A stretch of 64,000 bases of DNA from Secundilactobacillus kimchicus JCM 15530. Its GTDB lineage: Bacteria > Bacillota > Bacilli > Lactobacillales > Lactobacillaceae. Shown in pieces: positions 24,138 through 34,351 of the stretch. Location: the NCBI RefSeq assembly GCF_001433995.1, contig NZ_AZCX01000003.1:124001-188000 (forward strand), written 5' to 3'. The position numbers and the translations under genes are program-made. A model generated the notes under the pieces. The model saw only the letters and a list, made by a program, of their open reading frames with translations, made no database searches and had not been told where the DNA came from. Position 1 is the stretch's first letter. Each line of letters begins with the position of its first letter.

Positions 24138-27100
24138 ATGTCTAAACAACTGCCGTTAACGCACACAATGTATTCCCCCACGTTTGAGCACGCCGCTTGT
24201 GGGATGGGCTTCATCGCCCAGGTGGATGGTCAAGCATCCCATGAATTGGTCGAACAAGGGCTCACGATGCTCCAGCGGATGAATCACCGGGGTGGTACGG
24301 GGGCCGAACCCGATACCGGCGATGGTGCTGGTATCCTGATGGCGCTGCCCGACGACTTTTTTCGTCAGACATTTGCCAAGCAATCATTGACTTTGCCAGC
24401 AGCCGGCGATTACGCCGTTGCTCAATTATTCTTAGCACATGATTCAAGTGAGCGCGCTGCCGTTTTAGATTCTGCAAAACAGCAAATTCAGCTCAACGGT
24501 TTTACGGTCCTTGGCGAACGAACCGTTCCCTTTATCTTCGAAAACTGCGGGCCAGGCGCCCAACAGTCCATGCCCGGATTCGTTCAGCTCATTATTGAGC
24601 GCCCTGCTGACGTTCAACCAGGACGGCCATTTGAAGACCAACTATACTTCTTACGACGCGACTTAGAAAAAGCCTTCGATCGGTCAAGCCTCTCCATTTG
24701 CTCACTGTCCAGTCAAACAATCGTTTATAAAGGCCAATTACACGCCTATCAAGTGGGACTATTTTACCCTGATCTGCATGATCCTAACTTAAAAAGTGCC
24801 ATCTGTCTCATTCATTCTCGCTTTTCTACGAACACGTTTCCCAGTTGGGACCGGGCGCAACCGTACCGCTTCCTAGCTCATAACGGTGAAATCAACACCC
24901 TAAAAGGCGCCGAAAACTGGATGACAAGCCACGGTATTGCGATCTACGACGAGGCGGCTTCTGATTCTGCCAAGCTAGAAAACTGCATGGAATACCTCTA
25001 CCGCCACGGTCGCACGATTCCAGAAGCGTTGCTGATGTTAGTCCCAGAAGCGTTTGAAGCGAACCCCAAACTATCGGCCGCTCAGCGCGCTTTTGACGAG
25101 TATCATGCCAGTTTTGTGACTCCTTGGGACGGCCCCGCAGCCCTGTGTTTCACCGACGGGATTCAAGTTGGCGCTTACCTCGACCGGAACGGGTTACGAC
25201 CATCGCGGTTTACGTTAACCAAGGACAATCTCTTGGTGGTCGCTTCTGAATCCGGCGTCGTGGACATTGACCCCGGTGACATTCAAGAAAAAGGCATCTT
25301 AGGCCCCGCTGAAATGCTGTTGGTCGACACGCACGAGGGCCGGTTATACCGATCCGATGAGCTAAAGGCCAAGTATGCCAATCAGTATCCGTACGAACAA
25401 TGGCTAGCCGCTAATTTGTTACCCTTAGAAGCGCTCCCGGACGTTAAGCCGGAACCAGAATTATCCGAGGCGGCTTTACAGGACCTCTGGTTGAGAAACG
25501 GCTACACCCAAGAAGTGATCGAAACAGATTTAATTCCAATGGCTCAAGACGGCCACGAACCCACTGTTGCGATGGGCTTTGACTCACCGTTGGCCGTTCT
25601 AAGCCACCATTCACAGTCCCTGTTCACGTACTTCAAACAGGCCTTTGCCCAAGTGACAAACCCGCCAATTGACCCGATTCGTGAAAAGGACGTCATTAGT
25701 ACCGCTCTGTACTTGGGACGTGACGATGACGTCACTCAGACAACGGCGAAAAACTGCCAAAAACTGCGAATTCGTCAGCCCATTCTATCGGACCTTGATT
25801 ATGCGAAGGTGCTCGGATTAGACCTGCCCACCCTCAAGGTCACTAAGATTCCGTTAGCTTACGACCTAACAGAGACGCCCAACCGCCTCATGCACGCTCT
25901 CGACCACTTGTTTACACGAGCTGAAAATGCCATTAACGATGGCAGCACCATTCTCGTGTTGTCCGACCGACCTGTGGGGCAAAACCAGCTCAGTATCCCA
26001 ATCCTACTGGCCGTCTCTGGTCTGCACAACTACCTCGTTAGCCAGGGTAAAGCCGCTGCCGTTTCACTGGTAGCCGACACTGCTGAAGCGTGCGAAATTC
26101 ACCATTTTGCCTGTTTACTGGGTTATGGGGCAGCCGCCATTCATCCGTATGGGGCATTTGCCACCCTCAAGCAACGCCGCATGGGCGATTTGATCGACAA
26201 CTACTGCAAAGCTGGAACGGCCGGCATTATTAAAATCATGAGTCGGATGGGCATCTCCACCATCGCAGGTTACCAAGGGGCGCAACTGTTTGAGGCCATC
26301 GGATTGTCGGAATCACTCGTCAATCAGTACTTTACAGGTACCATGAGCCGAATTGGTGGCTTAACCCTCGACCAACTAGAAACCGAATACTTGGCAAAAT
26401 ACCGGGTCACGACAAGCACCCACAAAAGCGATGATCTCCCTTCCGGTGGTAGCTTCCAGTTCAAGGCTGACGGCGAATACCACCTCTATCACCCAGAATC
26501 GGTCTATCAGTTTCAAAAGGCCGTTCGAACTGGTGATTATCAAGCCTATCAAGCTTACGCAACGGCGATGAACCAACGGGCTCAAGCAGATCCTACCACC
26601 TTACGAGACACTTGGGAACTTGTGACCAGCAATCGGCCAGCCGTTCCCATCAACGAAGTCGAGCCGGTCAGCAGCATTGTGACACATTTCAAGTCCGGCG
26701 CTATGAGTTTTGGCGCCCTGTCTCAAGAGGCTCACGAAACAATTGCGATTGCCATGAATTCAATCGGCGCCATGAGCAACTCCGGTGAAGGGGGCGAAGC
26801 GGCCAGCCGGTTCAAGACGGGACCCGATGGTTTAAACCGCAATAGTCGCATCAAGCAGGTTTCCACCGCCCGGTTTGGTGTGAACACCGAGTACCTCATG
26901 AGCGCTGATGAGATCCAAATTAAGATGGCCCAGGGCGCTAAGCCTGGTGAAGGCGGCCAGTTACCCGCCAATAAAGCCTACCCGTGGGTGGCCAACATTC
27001 GGGGGTCCATCGCTGGGGTCCAATTAATTTCACCACCACCTCACCATGACATTTATTCGATTGAAGACCTTGCGCAGCTAATTTACGACTTAAAGCAGGT

Positions 27101-28601
27101 CAACCCCTACGCTAAAATCAACGTGAAGCTTGTCTCGTCCACCGGCGTTGGGACCATTGCGGCCGGGGTCGTTAAAGCAGGAGCCGACACGGTCGTTATC
27201 TCCGGCTACGATGGCGGGACGGGCGCCGCTCCACGGAACTCAACGCGAGACTGCGGATTGCCATGGGAAATGGGGCTCGCCGAAGCCCACCAAACGTTAG
27301 CCATGAACCGCCTTCGGCAACGCACAACCCTCGAAGTAGACGGCAAGCTATTAACTGGCCGAGACATTGCCATTGCCGCTATGTTAGGGGCTGAATCGTT
27401 CAGCTTTGCGACCCTCACCATGATTGCGATTGGCTGCGTGATGATGCGTAAATGTAATTTGAACACTTGTCCAATTGGCATTGCAACGCAAAATCCGGAG
27501 CTTCGTAAGCTGTTTGCGGGCAAGCCGGAACACGTGGTTAACATGATGCATTTTCTGGCTCAGGACCTCCGCGAAATTATGGCCAAGCTGGGCTATCGAA
27601 CGCTCAACGAACTCGTAGGCCACGGCGAGCATTTAAAAGCCCGCTACTTCCCATCTGGCAAGGCCAAGAACTTGAACTACGACCGAATCATTGATAAAAC
27701 ACTCCCAATTGAGCGAAAAGTCGACGATCCGTTCAAGCCTAAAACGAATTGGCCTGCACTTGATCAAATGAGTGCCGCTTATTTGTCCTCTGGTAAGTCC
27801 GTCACCATGAACTTACCAATCGGCAACGTTGACCGGGCCGCTGGTACCCGAATTGGCGGCTGGGTCGCCAGCCACTTTGGTAACCATACGCTAAAACCCG
27901 GACTCCTTAACTACCACTACACCGGGATTGCCGGACAGAGCTTTGGGGCCTTTATCACGCAAGGGCTCGAACTGACGCTCACCGGCGAAGCTAACGATTA
28001 CGCTGGCAAGGGCCTGTCGGGTGGCCGAATCATTATCGCTGCACCGAAAAACGCCGAAAACTTGTACGCCCATTCCCCAATCGTGGGTAACGTGGCGTGC
28101 TTTGGCGCAACGAGTGGTGAAGCCTACTTTAATGGTCGGGCTGGTGAACGGTTCGCCGTCCGGAATTCCGGCGCCACCATCGTGGTCGAAGGGATTGGCA
28201 ACAACGGTTGCGAATACATGACTGGCGGAACCGCCGTCATCTTAGGGCGCGTTGGCCGAAACTTTGCGGCTGGTATGTCCGGCGGGATTGCGTATGTCTA
28301 TGACTGGGCAAACGATTTTACTGAAAATTGCAATCAAGAGCTCGTCGACTTATTGCCCCTGACCGATTCGACGGATGAAACGCACCTTAAAGCCATTATT
28401 AGCGATCACTACCGCTACACCAACTCAAGTCAAGCTGCAAAAATTTTGACCAACTGGGACACGGAAAAACGGCACTTTATCAAGGTCTATCCACGGGACT
28501 ACCACCGGATGTTGGATTACATTCAACAGTTCCGTCAAGCAGGTCTCGCAACCGACGCCGCCGTCCAAGAGGCCTTTAATGCAGCAACCGGACAGAACTA
28601 G
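24138..28601 (+). CDS. gltB: Glutamate synthase (NADPH) large subunit
   Basis: The product is 1487 residues, the usual GltB size. After a short propeptide the catalytic Cys is in HAACGMGF, the N-terminal nucleophile of the glutamine amidotransferase domain. The FMN domain contains SGEGGEAASRF and the glutamate synthase loop VSSTGVGTIAAGVVKAGAD. CVMMRKCNLNTC supplies the three cysteines of the [3Fe-4S] cluster. The C-terminal beta-helix has the G..GGxA/GNN repeats. It transfers the glutamine amide to 2-oxoglutarate to make two glutamates. GAGGGTGG precedes the ATG. gltD follows by 10 bases. Confidence 0.96.
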   Translation: MSKQLPLTHTMYSPTFEHAACGMGFIAQVDGQASHELVEQGLTMLQRMNHRGGTGAEPDTGDGAGILMALPDDFFRQTFAKQSLTLPAAGDYAVAQLFLAHDSSERAAVLDSAKQQIQLNGFTVLGERTVPFIFENCGPGAQQSMPGFVQLIIERPADVQPGRPFEDQLYFLRRDLEKAFDRSSLSICSLSSQTIVYKGQLHAYQVGLFYPDLHDPNLKSAICLIHSRFSTNTFPSWDRAQPYRFLAHNGEINTLKGAENWMTSHGIAIYDEAASDSAKLENCMEYLYRHGRTIPEALLMLVPEAFEANPKLSAAQRAFDEYHASFVTPWDGPAALCFTDGIQVGAYLDRNGLRPSRFTLTKDNLLVVASESGVVDIDPGDIQEKGILGPAEMLLVDTHEGRLYRSDELKAKYANQYPYEQWLAANLLPLEALPDVKPEPELSEAALQDLWLRNGYTQEVIETDLIPMAQDGHEPTVAMGFDSPLAVLSHHSQSLFTYFKQAFAQVTNPPIDPIREKDVISTALYLGRDDDVTQTTAKNCQKLRIRQPILSDLDYAKVLGLDLPTLKVTKIPLAYDLTETPNRLMHALDHLFTRAENAINDGSTILVLSDRPVGQNQLSIPILLAVSGLHNYLVSQGKAAAVSLVADTAEACEIHHFACLLGYGAAAIHPYGAFATLKQRRMGDLIDNYCKAGTAGIIKIMSRMGISTIAGYQGAQLFEAIGLSESLVNQYFTGTMSRIGGLTLDQLETEYLAKYRVTTSTHKSDDLPSGGSFQFKADGEYHLYHPESVYQFQKAVRTGDYQAYQAYATAMNQRAQADPTTLRDTWELVTSNRPAVPINEVEPVSSIVTHFKSGAMSFGALSQEAHETIAIAMNSIGAMSNSGEGGEAASRFKTGPDGLNRNSRIKQVSTARFGVNTEYLMSADEIQIKMAQGAKPGEGGQLPANKAYPWVANIRGSIAGVQLISPPPHHDIYSIEDLAQLIYDLKQVNPYAKINVKLVSSTGVGTIAAGVVKAGADTVVISGYDGGTGAAPRNSTRDCGLPWEMGLAEAHQTLAMNRLRQRTTLEVDGKLLTGRDIAIAAMLGAESFSFATLTMIAIGCVMMRKCNLNTCPIGIATQNPELRKLFAGKPEHVVNMMHFLAQDLREIMAKLGYRTLNELVGHGEHLKARYFPSGKAKNLNYDRIIDKTLPIERKVDDPFKPKTNWPALDQMSAAYLSSGKSVTMNLPIGNVDRAAGTRIGGWVASHFGNHTLKPGLLNYHYTGIAGQSFGAFITQGLELTLTGEANDYAGKGLSGGRIIIAAPKNAENLYAHSPIVGNVACFGATSGEAYFNGRAGERFAVRNSGATIVVEGIGNNGCEYMTGGTAVILGRVGRNFAAGMSGGIAYVYDWANDFTENCNQELVDLLPLTDSTDETHLKAIISDHYRYTNSSQAAKILTNWDTEKRHFIKVYPRDYHRMLDYIQQFRQAGLATDAAVQEAFNAATGQN

Positions 28602-28611
28602 GAGGCATTTT

Positions 28612-30045
28612 ATGGCTGATCCATACGGTTTTTTGAAATATGAACGACAAGACAATCCCATGCGGCCCATTGAGGACCGAATTTTAGACTTCAACGTCAT
28701 GGAACTCGACCTTAACGAGGCCGACCGTCGGCAACAAGCGGCGCGCTGCATGAACTGCGGGATTCCCTTTTGCCACCATGGTATCTTTTACGCTGGCGGG
28801 CGAGCTGTTAGTGGTTGCCCGAACGACAACCTAATTCCAGAGTGGAACGACCTGGTCTACAAAGACCGGGATCGCGAAGCTTTCGACCGACTAACCAAGA
28901 CGAACGCCCTGCCTGATATGACCGGCCGGGTGTGTCCAGCCCCCTGTGAAGTGGCCTGTGTTCAGGCTCTAAACGGCTCAGGGATCACCATCCGAAATAA
29001 CGAAAAATACATTATTGAAACGGCCTTTAAAAACGACTGGGTTGTTGAATCTGGCAAACCTGCCCGACGAACTGGTCGTCGCATTGCCGTCATTGGTAGC
29101 GGCCCCGCAGGAATTTCTGCAGCATGGCGGCTCAACCAACTTGGCCATTCTGTCACCATCTATGAACGCGCCGACCACGCTGGCGGTTTTCTCATGTATG
29201 GCATTCCAAACATGAAGCTGCCGAAAACCATCGTTGAACGCCGCATTCAAGCTATGCGCGACGTTGGCATCCAGTTTGTTTTGAACACTGAAGTTGGCAC
29301 CGACATCACCATAGCCGAGTTAAAAGCCGAATACGATCGCATCATTGTCTGCGTCGGCGCTCGCCAGGCCCGAGACCTTAACGTTGATGGCCGTGAGTTG
29401 ACGGGAATTCATCAGGCGGTTGACTACCTGTCAACCGCGACTCGAAGCGTCCTTAAAAATGGGCCTAAAGCCACTCACGACCTCGCTGGTCAAACGGTGT
29501 TGGTCTTAGGCGGTGGTGACACCGGAAATGACTGTATTGCGACAGCCATTCGTCAAGGCTGTGCTAACGTGATCCAACTGGAAATCGGGACTAAACCACC
29601 CGTTGAACGACTGGCTTCAAACCAGTGGCCAGAATGGCCGATGGTCCTTAAAAATGGCTACGGTCAGCTGGAAGCCCAAGCAAAATTCGGGGAAATCACA
29701 ACCTATTCACAAACTGTCACCCGGTTTTTTGGTGAAAACGGTCAGCTAACTGGCGCTGAAATCAGCGACGTGGACCACTTTAAGCCAATTCCTGGATCGC
29801 AACGCCGGGTTGACGTTGACCTGGTCTTGCTAGCCATGGGCTTCACCGGAGCGGAAAAACCCTTATTAGACGCCTTGGGCATCACTAAGATGAACGACGA
29901 TTACACCACCAATGATAACCAGATCTTCACTGCTGGTGACTGCCACCGCGGCCCAAGCCTCGTCATCTGGGGCATCTATGAGGGCCGAATGTGTGCTGAA
30001 AAAATCGACGCGTCATTTGAAATGATGGCTAGCAGTCAGGTGTGA
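28612..30045 (+). CDS. gltD: Glutamate synthase small subunit
   Basis: Start ATG 28612 follows AGGAGGC. The 477 residues begin with two cysteine clusters (CMNCGIPFC…GCP, and CPAPCEVAC) for [4Fe-4S] centres. An FAD-binding GSGPAG and an NADPH-binding LGGGDTGNDC follow, and the end is AGDCHRGPSLVIWGI. It passes electrons from NADPH through FAD to GltB. It is co-transcribed with gltB and followed by a terminator. Confidence 0.95.
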   Translation: MADPYGFLKYERQDNPMRPIEDRILDFNVMELDLNEADRRQQAARCMNCGIPFCHHGIFYAGGRAVSGCPNDNLIPEWNDLVYKDRDREAFDRLTKTNALPDMTGRVCPAPCEVACVQALNGSGITIRNNEKYIIETAFKNDWVVESGKPARRTGRRIAVIGSGPAGISAAWRLNQLGHSVTIYERADHAGGFLMYGIPNMKLPKTIVERRIQAMRDVGIQFVLNTEVGTDITIAELKAEYDRIIVCVGARQARDLNVDGRELTGIHQAVDYLSTATRSVLKNGPKATHDLAGQTVLVLGGGDTGNDCIATAIRQGCANVIQLEIGTKPPVERLASNQWPEWPMVLKNGYGQLEAQAKFGEITTYSQTVTRFFGENGQLTGAEISDVDHFKPIPGSQRRVDVDLVLLAMGFTGAEKPLLDALGITKMNDDYTTNDNQIFTAGDCHRGPSLVIWGIYEGRMCAEKIDASFEMMASSQV

Positions 30046-30079
30046 GGACCCTCACTGAAAACAACCCATTACCACCGTC

Positions 30080-30116
30080 AAGCCCGGCTTATCCCCAATC
30101 GATAAGCCGGGCTTTA
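30080..30116 (+). terminator. Terminator of gltBD
   Basis: AAGCCCGGCTTATC and GATAAGCCGGGCTT form a perfect 14-pair stem. The T-run is short. Confidence 0.85.
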
Positions 30117-30202
30117 TCGAGCTGTTTCAGCCAAGTCATTCCGCTTGCTTTCCTTCAAAAATCAGTCATACTGGCTTCCAAAAGAAAGGGGGGAATGCCG
30201 CT

Positions 30203-31018
30203 ATGACAACTGACCGCGAACTCGTGACAAGCCAACTCTACAACCTTATTTTAGCGCGGGGCACCCGGTCTTTCGAACGGCAGCAGCTTCAGGCTGCTCG
30301 CCACGCTCTTGAGGCCGGGGCACCCCTCAAGCAGACCTTGGCGGACCTGCAATTTCAACTTCGACCGCTTGCCTGGCGTGATAATTTGACACCTGACGTG
30401 GCTGACTTTTACGTTGAACTGACCGGTGACACGGCCAGTTCAACAATAAAGCAACCATTAGCTACCACCACGGAAAACGAAGAAACAGCGATTTTTGCCG
30501 GCGGTTGCTTTTGGTGCATGGTTGAACCCTTTGAGACCCGCCCCGGGATTAACCGGGTAACATCTGGATACACCGGGGGGAAAACTTCTCACCCCACCTA
30601 CGATGAAGTCCTCGCTGGCGGGACCGGCCACGTGGAGGCCGTTGAAATTAAGTTTGATCCGACCAAAATCGCCTATGAAGAGCTGGTGACACTCTACTGG
30701 CAGATTAGTGATCCAACCGATGATCAGGGTCAATTTCAGGACCGCGGTCCTCAGTACCGGCCGGCCATTTTTGTCCAAAACCAGGCGCAAGAAACCATTG
30801 CGACTGCCTCAAAACAAGCCTTGATCACAAGTGGCCGTTATCGCGATCCCATCATAACTCCAGTCTTACCGGCCCAACCCTTTTGGCCGGCGGAAAACTA
30901 CCACCAACAGTTTTATTTGAAACAATCTAAGCGGTACAAGGCCATCAATCGCGCCCGGAACCAGTTACGAAAAACCGGCCAACTTCAAAACCGACTCCAT
31001 CACTTCATTCACCGCTAA
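30203..31018 (+). CDS. msrA: Peptide-methionine (S)-S-oxide reductase with N-terminal extension
   Basis: The 271-residue protein is longer than typical MsrA (about 170). Residues ~95-245 carry [14 protein letters not shown] with the catalytic Cys, [14 protein letters not shown] and [17 protein letters not shown]. The first ~85 residues are a helical extension seen in some lactobacillar MsrA proteins. It repairs methionine sulfoxide in proteins with thioredoxin. It is transcribed alone and ends at a bidirectional hairpin. Confidence 0.92.
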   Translation: MTTDRELVTSQLYNLILARGTRSFERQQLQAARHALEAGAPLKQTLADLQFQLRPLAWRDNLTPDVADFYVELTGDTASSTIKQPLATTTENEETAIFAGGCFWCMVEPFETRPGINRVTSGYTGGKTSHPTYDEVLAGGTGHVEAVEIKFDPTKIAYEELVTLYWQISDPTDDQGQFQDRGPQYRPAIFVQNQAQETIATASKQALITSGRYRDPIITPVLPAQPFWPAENYHQQFYLKQSKRYKAINRARNQLRKTGQLQNRLHHFIHR

Positions 31019-31029
31019 CTCATTAACGC

Positions 31030-31107
31030 AAAAACGACTCACCTAACTTCTGGTCACCGATACCACTGCGGTTAACCGGCCCGAATTAGGTGAGTCGTTT
31101 TGTTTTA
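31030..31107. terminator. Bidirectional terminator, long loop
   Basis: AAAACGACTCACCTAA pairs exactly with TTAGGTGAGTCGTTTT across about 40 bases. Confidence 0.8.
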
Positions 31108-31180
31108 TAGTTAGTTAGCCTTGACTTCAGCTAACTAATAGGATAATCTGTCAGTCGGTCTTTAGGAATCCGACAATCGT

Positions 31181-31981
31181 TTACGCCATTGTCATTGTCA
31201 GTTGACCCAAGCTTGTAATCTCGCCAGTCAAAACGTCACCCGGCTTTAAGAAGACCTGTGGATCGCGACCCACACCAGTGCCGCTTGGGGTCCCCGTGTA
31301 AATCAAATCACCTGGCTGCAAGTTGACGATACTAGACAAATAAGCAATCAAATCCTGGATTTTGAAAATCATCTGACTTAGCGGTGCTTGTTGAACAATT
31401 TCACCGTTCAACTTGGTCGTAATGACTTCATTGTCTAAATCGGGAATTTCGTCCAACGTCGTCAAGACGTTACCCAAAACACCGTAGTTTTCAAACGACT
31501 TTCCCATTGAAAATTGCGGCGTTGAGTTGGCAAACTGCACGTCACGGTCCGACAAGTCTTCACCAACAGTGACGCCAGCCACGTAGTCAAGGGCTGATTC
31601 TTTGCTGATGTTACGGCCTGCCTGACCAATCACAACGACTAGTTCGGTTTCCCAGTCCGTTTTTGGGCCGTGAAGTTGAACCGTCGTGTTAGCAGGCGCT
31701 AAACAACTGCTGAATTTGGTAAAAATACTAGGCACTTTGGGCAGCTTCTCATGAATCTCAGCGGAGTGGTCTGCAAAGTTCATGCCAACCGCAAAAATTT
31801 GTCGTGGTTCGTTGACCAGCAACCCCAAGTTCGCTGGTTGATACTCATCGACATCGGAGACCTTTGCGGTTTCTGAGAACTTTGGCATGGCCATTTCGTA
31901 AGGTTGAAGCCCCAACACTCGGCGGCCTTTTGTGGCGCTTTCCAGTATAAAAGCTTCGCCTTGAACATTTGCAATTTTCAA
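31181..31981 (-). CDS. Fumarylacetoacetate hydrolase family protein
   Basis: TTG 31981 is the likely start because GAGGTGA lies six bases before it; a GTG inside that site is the alternative. The ~266 residues hold the FAH signature: VGMNFADHSAE, FTKFSSCL, a DWETELVVVIG acidic triad region, GEDLSDRDVQF and TGTPSGTGVGRDP. Members act on oxo-diacids as hydrolases, isomerases or decarboxylases with a divalent metal. The substrate here is unknown. The gene is transcribed alone. Confidence 0.85.
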   Translation of the reverse strand: MKIANVQGEAFILESATKGRRVLGLQPYEMAMPKFSETAKVSDVDEYQPANLGLLVNEPRQIFAVGMNFADHSAEIHEKLPKVPSIFTKFSSCLAPANTTVQLHGPKTDWETELVVVIGQAGRNISKESALDYVAGVTVGEDLSDRDVQFANSTPQFSMGKSFENYGVLGNVLTTLDEIPDLDNEVITTKLNGEIVQQAPLSQMIFKIQDLIAYLSSIVNLQPGDLIYTGTPSGTGVGRDPQVFLKPGDVLTGEITSLGQLTMTMA

Positions 31982-32236
31982 TATGATCACCTCAAAATCT
32001 CATTATACGCTATGATCAGTGGTTTGTGTGGAACTGTCGCTAACTGTCAGTTGTTAACGGCGAGTGGTCGTTAGTCATCGATGACCCATTCCCACCGCAG
32101 TTCTCACCAAAATACAATCTTTGGCAATGCCAGATCAGCGGGTCCTAGTATCATCCGAGTCGTCTATCCCAATCGAACCATGACCAAGTGCTACGATACT
32201 AACGTAAGCTCAACACGAAAGGAGTTGTGACCTCCC

Positions 32237-34000
32237 ATGGATGCCACTCAAGAACCAACAAGTTCAATGCTTGATATGTTTCGCTTTGTCTTTGGCAAAG
32301 TTCTAAAAAACCGCTGGCTACTTATTTTAAACGTGGCCGCGTTAACCATCATTACGCTGTTACAATTCGTGGTGCCACAAATTGAACAGTATATTATCGA
32401 TAGTGTGATCCCTAATAAAAACCTAACTTGGCTCGCGCAAGCCATCGCCCTGCTGCTTGGCTCAGCCGTTGCGCTTGGGATCTTCAACTACCTGTCAACC
32501 TACTACATGACCGTCATGAGTCAAGCGGCCATTTTTGACTTACGAGACGATCTCTACCGGCATATTCTCAGTCAAGATACCCGCTTCTTTGAATCCAGTC
32601 GAACCGGTGACTTGATGACCCGTCTGACCAGCGATATTGGCAATCTGCAAAGTTTGATTTCCGCCAACATGTTGGGCATCGTGGGAAACCTGTTCACCTT
32701 CGTTGGGGTGCTCATTTTTATTTACTGGATTAATTGGCAAATGGCCCTAGCGGTTACCCTGACCTTCCCACTGGAATTCTTACTGTACCGCGTTTTCCGC
32801 GGGCGCATTCACAGTGCGTTTCAGCGGGCTCGGGCGTCACAAGCGCGAATGTCTAACCAGATGCAACAGACTTTGACGCAAATTGACCTGATCAAGAGCT
32901 ACACCAGTGAGGACCTGGAAGCCGACCAATTTGACCACGTCTCTGACGAAAACCGAAAAAACATGGTGGCTGCCGGCCGCAATCAAGCCATTTTTTCACC
33001 ATTGGTTGACGGGATCAACACGCTAGGAATCGCCATTGTCCTCTTACTTGGCGCCTACTTCATTATTAACGACCAGTTAAAAATTGGGCAAATGGTGGCC
33101 TACTTAAGCTATGTCGCCATGGTTCAAGCACCCATTAGCTCCCTGACCCGACTGCTAAACCAGTTGCAACAAGCCCAAGTATCCTATGGGCGGGTCCGCG
33201 CGATTTTAGACTCAACGCCCCAGCTTAAAAACGCCGCTAACCCCGTGGCATTTCCCAAACTCCAGCACGGGATCACTTTGGATCACGTGACGTTTAACTA
33301 CGACCACTCCAAGAACCCCCACAACGCGACGGTAACCGACGTTAGTTTCCAAATTCCGTATGGTGAAACCACAGCGCTAGTGGGTCACTCTGGCTCGGGC
33401 AAGACGACGCTGACCCGTTTAATTGACCGGCTATACGATCTCAACGGTGGCGATATTTTATTTGACGATACCTCAATTAAAACCATCGACATTAAGTCGC
33501 TACGCGAAAACGTCGCCATCGTCTCCCAAGACGTCTTTGTTATTGATGGCTCCATCCGTGACAACGTGGTTTACGGCCGTCAAGATGCCAGTGACGATGA
33601 TGTCTTGCAAGTATTAAAACTAGCGGACTTAGCCGATTTTGTTAACGGCCTCAGTGACGGGCTGGATACTCAGGTGGGTGAACGCGGTGTCAAACTGTCA
33701 GGCGGTCAAAAGCAGCGCCTCTCCATTGCCCGCGCCCTGTTAAAAGACGCCCCAATTATTATTTTAGACGAAGCCACTGCTAGCTTGGATAACGAGTCAG
33801 AAAAGGCCATTCAGCACGCCTTAGACAACTTATTAAAGTCCAGAACGGCCCTCGTAATTGCCCACCGACTGTCGACAATTCACAACGCCGACCAGATTGT
33901 CGTCTTGGATGACGGTCAAGTTGTCGAAACTGGCAACCACGCGACTTTGATGGCGAAAAACGGAGCGTATGCGGCCCTGTATAATGCCCAGTTTGAATAA
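32237..34000 (+). CDS. ABC exporter, fused permease and ATPase
   Basis: The 587-residue protein has six N-terminal membrane helices and a C-terminal ATPase with Walker A GHSGSGKTT, signature LSGGQKQR and Walker B IIILDEATASLD. It is a type IV half-transporter that should dimerise and export drugs, lipids or peptides. GAAAGGAG precedes the ATG. No partner gene adjoins it. The next element is a T-box leader with its own promoter. Confidence 0.9.
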   Translation: MDATQEPTSSMLDMFRFVFGKVLKNRWLLILNVAALTIITLLQFVVPQIEQYIIDSVIPNKNLTWLAQAIALLLGSAVALGIFNYLSTYYMTVMSQAAIFDLRDDLYRHILSQDTRFFESSRTGDLMTRLTSDIGNLQSLISANMLGIVGNLFTFVGVLIFIYWINWQMALAVTLTFPLEFLLYRVFRGRIHSAFQRARASQARMSNQMQQTLTQIDLIKSYTSEDLEADQFDHVSDENRKNMVAAGRNQAIFSPLVDGINTLGIAIVLLLGAYFIINDQLKIGQMVAYLSYVAMVQAPISSLTRLLNQLQQAQVSYGRVRAILDSTPQLKNAANPVAFPKLQHGITLDHVTFNYDHSKNPHNATVTDVSFQIPYGETTALVGHSGSGKTTLTRLIDRLYDLNGGDILFDDTSIKTIDIKSLRENVAIVSQDVFVIDGSIRDNVVYGRQDASDDDVLQVLKLADLADFVNGLSDGLDTQVGERGVKLSGGQKQRLSIARALLKDAPIIILDEATASLDNESEKAIQHALDNLLKSRTALVIAHRLSTIHNADQIVVLDDGQVVETGNHATLMAKNGAYAALYNAQFE

Positions 34001-34008
34001 CTTGGGAC

Positions 34009-34040
34009 TTCTAATTGAAAAAATCGCTTTACAATTAGAA
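34009..34040. repeat. 9-bp inverted repeat at the -35 of the second T-box promoter
   Basis: TTCTAATTG and CAATTAGAA are exact inverted copies 14 bases apart, just after the ABC exporter stop. It overlaps the TTTACA element, so it may be a weak terminator or a repressor site. Confidence 0.5.
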
Positions 34041-34056
34041 TTTGATGAGTTAATAT
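34028..34056 (+). promoter_or_regulatory. Promoter of the second T-box operon
   Basis: TTTACA (34028-34033) and TAATAT (34051-34056) are separated by 17 bases. Confidence 0.75.
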
Positions 34057-34062
34057 ACTTGT

Positions 34063-34324
34063 AAATTAAAAAGCGATGAAAAGCAGGAGTAGATAAGTGC
34101 TCACCTGTAGCGAGTTTCCGGTTGGTGAAAGGAAATGATGGGTGCTCATTGAAAGTAGGCTTGGAGCTGTAAATGCAATCTGAGTGTTTACTGGGTGCCA
34201 CCATTACCAAGGCCAGCGAATCCGACTTCGGTCGTGCTCGCCAAGACGGCTTTTTTGCCGTAAAACCAAGGTGGTACCGCGCCGCAAGCGCCCTTCGATA
34301 ATAGTTCGAAGGGCGCTTTTTTTC
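34063..34324 (+). ncRNA. T-box leader, probably valine-type
   Basis: Stem I shows AGTA, AGCGAG and GGTGAAAG, followed by GGAGCTG. The T-box AAGGTGGTACCGCG lies at 34269-34282. The terminator is AGCGCCCTTCGA…TCGAAGGGCGCT followed by T's. The specifier loop reads GAAAGTAG before the lower-stem GCTT. GTA at 34155-34157 is just before the last purine; AGT is the alternative. The base after TGG is T, which requires discriminator A73. This fits tRNA-Val and argues against tRNA-Ser (G73). It controls the two lyase-superfamily genes and the MFS gene. Confidence 0.85.
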
Positions 34325-34351
34325 GCTCATAAAAGTCAAGGAGGAGTTTGC

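Noticed and set aside
23929-24159. Plus-strand frame of 76 residues upstream of gltB
   Set aside because: It spans the AT-rich promoter and leader and overlaps the gltB start. No ribosome site or family pattern is seen.
34151-34158. Serine (AGT) specifier in the second T-box
   Set aside because: It would fit the GAA-codon-A spacing, but the T-box base T pairs with A73, whereas tRNA-Ser has G73. Valine is preferred, with the ambiguity noted.
33833-34339. Antisense frame of 168 residues covering the exporter's end and the T-box
   Set aside because: It runs through a structured leader and terminator and has no recognisable protein pattern.
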